A stretch of 64,000 nucleotides of DNA, from contig NC_049997.1 in NCBI RefSeq assembly GCF_000003815.2, positions 16,831,967-16,895,966 on the forward strand. Direction: 5' to 3'. Shown here piece by piece: positions 12,501 to 21,500 of this stretch. Position 1 is the stretch's first letter, and each line of letters opens with the position of its first letter. Position numbers and translations under genes: made by a program. The stretch comes from Branchiostoma floridae. Taxonomy: Eukaryota > Chordata > Leptocardii > Amphioxiformes > Branchiostomatidae. The notes beneath the pieces were generated by a model. It was not told where the DNA came from, made no database searches, and was given only the letters and a program-made list of their open reading frames with translations.

Positions 12501-15500
12501 TTTTCAGTGGATGAAGAGGACAGCCAGAAGACATTCGCTGGGACATTGTTTACAGGCTGGATTAAAGTTTTAAACATGAACTGTCATGTGGCTCCTGATG
12601 TTTTACTGAGGGATGACTGCAGTGTTGAAGAATTTTGTCAGCTTAAACTAAGAAAACAATCAATTCTTCATTCTTGTCCAATCTGGAAACAGGATTACAA
12701 TATTAATCATTCAGTGCACTTTATGACACATATCAGTTCCTGTCACTTGTCATAGACTTAACACCAGGACATATGTTGTAAATACTGTAATGTGATGCTT
12801 TTAGTCTAGCCAGTTAATTAGCATATCTTATTACTAATTAGTAAACATTGTTGAATCTCACTGTTAATTATTTTGTATCTAAATGCTACATTAAAAAACA
12901 AAAGTTATCCTTGCCTGAATACAAGATATATTAGTTATATACTTATGATTTGTCATCCAGCCATGATATCCAAATGTTTATTTTGCAAAGATGCAGTTTA
13001 CTGGTGACAGCTAATTAGCAGTTTTAATTAGCCTTTTTTACATATTATTAAACAATCATTTTGCAGTTCACTCTGTTTTTGAGATCTGTTTCCATGTAGA
13101 TTTAAGATGTGAGACAGCCTTTTACAGCAAAGATCACAAGTAATGTAACCTCTGACATGTGTATGCATTTACATATTCCAGTCATTAAGCTCATTTGCAT
13201 ATTTCAACCAATTAAAATCCAAAACATGCCTTCTATACTTGATGAAGAAAATGAATTCAAGTGTTAGGTTTGCCTTGTCAGCTAGGAGTATTTCTATACA
13301 CCTTGCAGTGTAGAAAGAGACCTTTTTTTTAAATTAATTCATTAGAAATTACCTGATTAGGCCTAATTAGCATAAAATACAACTAATTTTCTCTAAAATT
13401 TTTGTGTCTGGGCAGAACCTTGCCTGATTTCAAGCTCTTGAAAATTTGGAGACTGTAGCATGAAAAGTGAGAGAGTTATAGTCAAAAATATGTGAATAGT
13501 TGTGGATTTCTGGCCTTTTATGGTGCCGTGGCTGACAGGACTTTTCCCATAGGGACAATACTTAAGCATCTTCCAATGAAAACACCAAATTTTTCAACTT
13601 CAAAAAAATCTATAAAATCTCAACTTTGTCGCATTGTAAAACGGAAAAAAGTATGATGACTGGAAGAATTTGATCTATGAGACTGAACTATTTTCGATGA
13701 CTTTCAGCTTATGCAAAAATTTGGTTCGCTATGCCTACAATAAGGGGGGATACACACTTAGTCACATTTGGGACCGCATGCTTCCCACTACACTGCAGCG
13801 CAGCGCCACCTAGCAGTTGGATGTAGAACTAGCCGCCATTGCGTCATCAGGTAACTAAAGGTTATGGTTATGGTTCTTTATACAGTATCGATGGTACATC
13901 CTACCCACTGCAACGCCACCTATCAGCTGGGCCTAGAACAGCCGCCGTTGCATGAGGAAGGCAGGGGGACTACTGAAGCATTTAGCAGGTAATAACTTTA
14001 GTGTCGGTGGTCACGCGATTGATCTATAGCCCAAACATTGTGATTTTTTAGATAGATATTTTATTATGTGTTTTCATTCCTTTTAATTGCTAGCATGGTC
14101 ATCAGGAATATCTAACTAAAACGACCCGTTAGCCTCGTACCTTGTTCTTAGCCTCCACCTGTCCTCCGGCCTCCAAGAGTAGGTCCACAATGGAGGAATG
14201 TCCTTCTTGTGCGGCAATGTGCAAGGCTATCTCACCATCCTAGAAGAGACACATAAATGGCAATTATAGTGAAAAACATTTACCACAAATCCGATGCTAG
14301 CTTTCCTTTAAATCCATTTAAATCGCTGGTCAAATCGGCTGCTCGAATCCGCTGCAGCTGCTAGCTTCCGGTTAGTCATTATTTTTTCTCTATCCATATT
14401 CAAATGAATATAAAAAACGTAAAGGGGAATTCTTCTATCAAAACTTAGACACACATCGAAGAAAACCCGTTGCGACTTTTTTGATGCAGTAGGACAGGGT
14501 CTCGTTCCCAGGGTAGTGTTCTCACCTTGTCTCTCTCGTTCACGTCCTCCCCTTCCTTCAACAGTTTCTCCACCACGTCATGGTTCCCTATCAGTGCCGC
14601 ATTACACAAGTCTCCATACTGCAACAGAGAGCAAAGACTTATGATGATACACTACAGTGATGATACACTACAGTGAAACTATAGTAATACTGGGTTCCTT
14701 TACTATGACAGAACCTTCGTTCATTTTTTGGCGGAGACGTTCATCCAAATGCACTCGACATCCAACAAAGTTCTTAATATTCATGTGGTTAATTTTACAA
14801 AACGTCTTCATTACTTCACTGCAGTTACCCCTGTAGCCAATAACGAGCCGAATGAAACGGAAAGAGAATAAATAAGCACTGACTAGAAATACTACCCAGC
14901 GTTGCTATTCCAATGTCATCAATTGTAAAGTAGTAGCAATGCATACTGTAACGCTAGTTCACCTTTATCCGTAGGGTAACCTTTATCCGTTCTTTGTAAG
15001 AACAATGTATTTAGGGAAATTAAGTCTACAGGTGATAGTTTCAAAGTGTAACATTTTTAAAATAGTACAATTTGAAACTACCGTCCATCGACTGAATATG
15101 CCTGGATAACCCTGTTTAGCAACACAACAGATATAGGTTACTCAACGGATAAACGTTACTACATGTCATCATTCAACGGTTCAGTATACAAGAAAATTTC
15201 TCTTACCAGAATTCTCTCGGGTAATCTCTTGGGTAAGCTTGAGTGAATACTTGACCTGTGTGGCTCCACTACGGCGGCTGGCTTCTCACCCTGGTAACAT
15301 ATACATATATAAGTATATACTATAAAGTATACACTGTTGTATTTATATCTTTATTGCCATCTGTCAGATGGCAATAAAGATATAAATACAACAGTGTATA
15401 CTTTATGGGCATCTGTTATGTTACGTAATACCTGTTACTGCAGCTTCAGTTAAATGAATGGATGAATGAATTTTGTGCTCAACGATCGCACAAGGTACAA

Positions 15501-18500
15501 TGTATGGCAACTAACAACAGCTAATAGCTATACAGACAATAGTACTACATACAGGGCTACATACAGAACAACAAAATTTTATCGATAATAGTACAGTCAT
15601 GTACGAGTGGTCTCGTCTCGCATTTGTTAAATGGAAGTAGAAAAAGGCAAAGCAAATCTTAAGAAAAATACTTCGCAATGCTTTCTAGCACTTTTTATAA
15701 GGCAACATGAAAATGACCCAAAGCGCATATGACACCACAAAATCTTGCTTTTGGAACCTAAATGGTATGATAGAAAAGTGCGCACACGCCATTATCACCC
15801 CACAAAAAACTCACCTGTGTTTGCGCAGACGCCCCAGAAGATACTTCCGTCTCCTGCGCCTGCGCTCTGAGCATTCCCACAAATCCTACATCCGGGTCCT
15901 CCTTTTTCTGTGCAACGTCAACCCCAACCTGTTAATTGGTGGACGGATGGACGGACGGGCGGACGGGCGTATGGATTGAGGGATGGACGTCAGATAGGAG
16001 AGATGGACGGACGAATGGAAGAAAGGATGGACGGACAGATAGAGGGAGGGATGGACGGACGGACGGAAGAAAGGATGGACGGACAGGCAGAAGAATAAAT
16101 GGACGGAGGGATGAATGGGTGGACGGATGGAAGATGATGATAAATGAATGAATGCATGGATTAACAGTTTATGTTGGTAATTAATCTAGCTATTGTATGG
16201 CGGCCATTGGTGCAGAAATGGTAAATGTCATGCAGGCAAATGGGAAGCATTAAAAAAATTCATATTAAAAAAAAATTCATTATTTGAAAGCTTTGCTTTT
16301 ACTAGTCTTTTGTCAGTTTTGACGACACCTTGTTGCGTTCTGTACTCGTGTGGTATAGATTTTGCCTAACTGTCCTATCCTTTACACTGTATATCCATAC
16401 TTAACACTAGTTCACCTTTATTCACGGGATAACCTTTATCCGATGTTTTTTGAAAGCAGGGTATTTATGAATATGAAGTCGACGAACGGTGGTTTCAAAA
16501 TGCTTTCAATTATTGATTTTGAAAATCTCAGAATATGAAACCACCATTCGTCCACATGATGTTCCTAAATGCATCGGATATAGGTTACACGGCCCACGGA
16601 TAAAGGTGAAGTAGCGTTACACATGTAAATGCTGAGGCAAGTTGTTGTTGTTTATTAAGAAACCTTTTAGCCCTCACGGGCTAATCTTCCAAGGTTCAAT
16701 CAACATTTAAAAAAATACAACAATCACAAAGTATTTACAATAGAGTACAATAGAGTACAGTGTCTAGAGGTCAGAGGTCCAGATGACCATGTTTGAGATA
16801 GCTTGTTTAAAACTGGACAATGTACACAGTGACTTAATGTTAGATGGCAATGAGTTCCAGAGCATAATTGCTCGGTACAGAAATGTACGTTTCCCACTGT
16901 TTGTTTTAGGTTTGGGTAGTCTGAAGTTGTTGGATACAGAAAATCTAGTATTATACATGTGGGATGAATTAACTGGTATGAAGGAATTGTACACATTTTG
17001 TGGTTCGTGGCTAGTGAGGATTTTGAAGAACATAATCAGAGTACTTAAAGAGAATCTCTTTCTCACTGTGGGCCAACCAAGCTCAAGATGCATCCGCCTG
17101 ACAGATGTGTCCGATGAACATTTTAATAACAGTCTACACGCTCTATTTTGTACTATCTGCAGTTTTCTCATATTCAAGGAAGTTGTTACCTGTACTTTGG
17201 GTACCTCCCCTGCTGCTGTGGCTGGCTTCATGGCGTCTCCTGTGGACCGGGTACTAACGGGGGGCATGTCGGGACTCTCACCGTCCTGACAACGGGAAAA
17301 AAGTCAGTTTCATGTTCTTACCTTTTTCTCTTATAATACTAGTATTAATTTGTTATACGGCATTAATTATAATCAGAATTCAACCGCCAAGTACTAGTAC
17401 TCGTTTACGGTATTCTTGGAGGATTATGTTTGGCATGGAGGGGAGCATTCGAAAATAGCGTACAAAATGTCTACCTATAGCAATAACTATAATTTCTTCG
17501 CTTTTTTTTATTTTTGTACCTCGTAACTGTTCCGATAGAACTACCCTTACAAATGATGAGACTGAAGAAATGAAAGAAGGAGATCTTTGGACACCGACTG
17601 TTAACTGTTGGTATTAGTGATATCATTACTACTCGGATATTCAAAGCCAAAATACGTAATGGATGAACAGAAAAAGCATGGCAAAACTGCCATTACACAA
17701 TAATACTTATCACTGATAGAATACAATAAAATTACGAGATATTGTTTACCTGAATTACATAATAACATCGATATCACATAGTTATATATACCCCGTAGAA
17801 CGACGGCTTATGCGATATATACGATTATGCCTACCACGACATATATACTCATGGAAATATACTACCCATTCGTATCAAATACAACAAGCAAACTCTGTAC
17901 AATCAAAATACGAATAAGGCTCAATTTACGTACTTTCCTCTTTTCAAAGATTAAAAATAAAACCGCAGTTTGAGACCGTTAACTCCCCAGTCTGATATCG
18001 AGAATTCCGCTCAGGCACACTATAAAGCGTTAACCACGCGTCTGGGCATTATGCAAAATCGGTTTAGTCAGAACAGATGACAACTGTTGTCCATCAATCA
18101 AACATTCACGCCTGTGGTGTCGGTTTCTATATTTGGGTTTTATGTCCCAAATGGCAAGGTCTTCACCCTGCACGTCCTCGAATCGGCTCTTAGGTCATGG
18201 ACAGTGAAGTTCATGTACATGTTCAACTTTTCCATTCAGAATCCTCACATTATAGTTCAAAGACAGGCAAATTTTTAGATCTCGTCCGAAATCTCACGCC
18301 GATGACATCTCGTGAGACTAACATTTGCTCGGAGACTACGAGTGATTCACGCATTGTTTTTGTAGGAAGTTTACAAAAGCTTGGCTTTCAAGAGAAAAGC
18401 TGACTCAACAGCTTTCAAGAACAAAAGTAAACTGTAGTTGCATGTATTAGCTTATGAGTCTTGTGATCTCATTTTACATTTAGAACGTATTTTTAGAACG

Positions 18501-21500
18501 TATACTACGAAATGTCACACTTTGACTGCTTGAGCTCAAGGTGCAGTTATTCACAGTAACAACTCTGTTTACGATCTATGTTACTTACGGCAATGTGTCC
18601 ATAATACTAGGCTACCACAAAGTGTTGTCTGAGGTCAATGTCAAGACTTATTTCGGAAAAAAATAGCTTGATTTATGTAAGCAAATTCAAACTCTCTCTC
18701 TCTAGTACATGTATAGCCGTAATATGACACTTGATTCTTTGAATGCAACAAAAGGCAACGTTCAGATATATCAAAATTGCTGCGCTTCAATTAAATACAA
18801 CTATGTGATGACCTAATGATTCTGGTGTTTTGAATAATCTATTTTTGATAAGCAACATTGAAAAAAATTGATCCTATGGTGTAATCAATTTTTAGATGAT
18901 TTTGCATGCCCAACTAAACAAGACGGCAATGGATTACAACATTTACTACATTATAAACTAAACGTGGGGAACTATTCAAAGCAGTTAAACTAGTCAACTA
19001 TACAAGTAGAAATACAACAGTCACATGGACAAATAGTCAATATTGACGTAATGACGTAATGTAAGAGGCAAAATAAAGTTAATCATCTGTTCTGATCAAC
19101 AAGCAATTCAGAAAATTCAAAACGATGTACATAAACAACAACAGCTGCAGTCACCATGACGTCAGTGTGAGGAATGCTATTATTAATGATTATTGATTAA
19201 ATAGAATCCGAAACAAAATTGATGGATCTGAATGCTTTCCTACATAAAGATATGGTAGTAAAAGTTAATATTAAACTTCATTATTTCACGTCATAGCGTT
19301 TCTGTATACAGTAAGGAGTGTGTGGGCCGGGAAGAGGGTGAATGGTAGTTGAAATAATACGACTATTAAAAATGGCTAAATACCAAAAGTAGATTCTTAA
19401 CAAGTCATTGCTTAGAGGGGATACTATTTTAGCAAATGGGCTAATGTGTGTCATTTTTTCGTCATGGAAAACTCAACCGCGTGTCCGAACGTGTGATTCA
19501 GCATTTTTCAAGTCCGCCATATTGCTTTCTCCCCACCCATTAACAAACTCAAGTCTTTACGATCTATGAATCGATGATGCTGTTGTATTCATATGAATGA
19601 ATGTTTATGCTTTTTGACGTATCTCGTATTGGAAAAAATGTTTTTGCAGTGACGAATATTTTGTGAGATTTGAAAGTAATTTGGTCTGAATCTCTACTAA
19701 TGCACAGCTGTCTTCCCATGTCAATTACTGAATAAACTATATAAACTGACGGAAATACTGAATTGATATAAGAACCCTATGCAGAATTTAACGTGTTACA
19801 CTTACAACAGCTTGTGAAAGCATAGTTTTCTGTCCAAATTGACATTTTCCATGAAAATCCTAAATACAGCTATGATTATCATAATTATATGTCGACAAAA
19901 TGCTGGCATCTTGTAGAGTAGATATGCTTTGAGAATTGTTTAATAGCTTGAAATATAAGTGCCCATTATCATATACGTTGCCATGATCATAAACAATCGT
20001 ACAGCAATAAAGTGACCATCTATTATGAAGGCATCAGATTCCGTACCTTGTAGTCCCTTGCAATGCTAGGCACGGCTGTGGATTTCAATACACCAGTATT
20101 CGGCATGCTTGTCTCATCAAACAGCGGTTCACAATTTTGGCTCTGAATATGACTTATATTTCTTCACCCATTGTATGCACGGCGCTTTATATAACACAAA
20201 CGGGTGTGGTATTTAAGATTCATCCTATATTTTTGTACTGTTGTGAAGTTGAAAAATAGAATATGACTCATAAACAATTATTGATAGTACATCCGGGACA
20301 TAATGAATGGGGAGGGGGGCATTGAACGTCATGCTCCCTGCACTTTTCATGTTTTGCAATGATAGTGCGATGTTTTACGTCACAAAACGTCATCACAACG
20401 TTAACTAACGTATGTTCAGAGTAACGCTGTTTATCTTAGTAATATACGTACGTAACGTACCACTGCAATCGCATCACTTTAAGAACCCTTAGGCTATCGT
20501 AGAAATGAGGTCAAGTGAGAGCATTACGTCTATTGTTATCTAGAATATCCACATTCACAATTCCCATGATACCGTATGTTTGTTTATCATTTTGGGTTAT
20601 GAAAATAGACCATATTTTCAACACGTAGTTTCTTGTAACAAAAAGATGAACAATATGTATGCACCATTACAAAATCATAGTTTAGAGAGTGTGTAGTAGT
20701 TGCAAATTAACATTATACTATAAGCTACCGAAAATTCATTAAGCTTGAATTGGTCTTGAAAATCATACTTGAAGACTGACGAAAAAGGAGTATGCTTGCA
20801 AGCCAACAATACTTCTGTTACTACGCAAAGTGTTACTCTTTTTTTTCCCATTCATTTTTCTGACCATATGAGCAACACGAGCCAGTCTAGTCGCGAGAAC
20901 CATATTTGGCACAGTAGTATGACTGATGTCTGATGGGGGAGGGGGGCGCATAAGCTAGAAAGCCCAGTTACAATATCCAACAACATAGCGTTAAGCTGTT
21001 TGTAAAATATTCAACAACAACAACGCTTTCCCTTGGGTGCGTTGTTAGCTATGTGGGAAAAGGTTTATACGTTGCCTCGAGTCAAAAGGGCGATAACACA
21101 AACCGCCTTCTGATAACGAGGAAATGCCTTCACCACCCTTCGGGCTAGATATGCGCAAAACATTCAGCAACTTTTCGGTCATGATAAATTTGTTTTTGAA
21201 GGGAGCAGCAGTACTTCAAACGCATTATGAATATTCGTCACAACGATATTAAAGATTGCGGGTAGAAAATTTAGTTGAGGCAATTTTCATAGTGCAGTTT
21301 TGCTTATTTGCATTACAAAAATGAGGGCGCTTATACCTTGGTGTACATTTTAGGACTGTGGAACGTTACATGCAGAACTTTGGAAGGATTATTTGGATAT
21401 CTAAGTAGAATTAAAGCAGACAGGAATGCTTTCTTGTTGCAAATCTGTCCGGATTTCCCCACCCATGGTTTTGCAGACAGGCGTGCCTGCCATTTTTGGT

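Noticed and set aside
18080-18180. Possible extra ankyrin-gene exon reading GEDLAIWDIKPK
   Set aside because: Acceptor is acceptable, but no phase-0 donor before the stop; including it would break the otherwise uniform phases.
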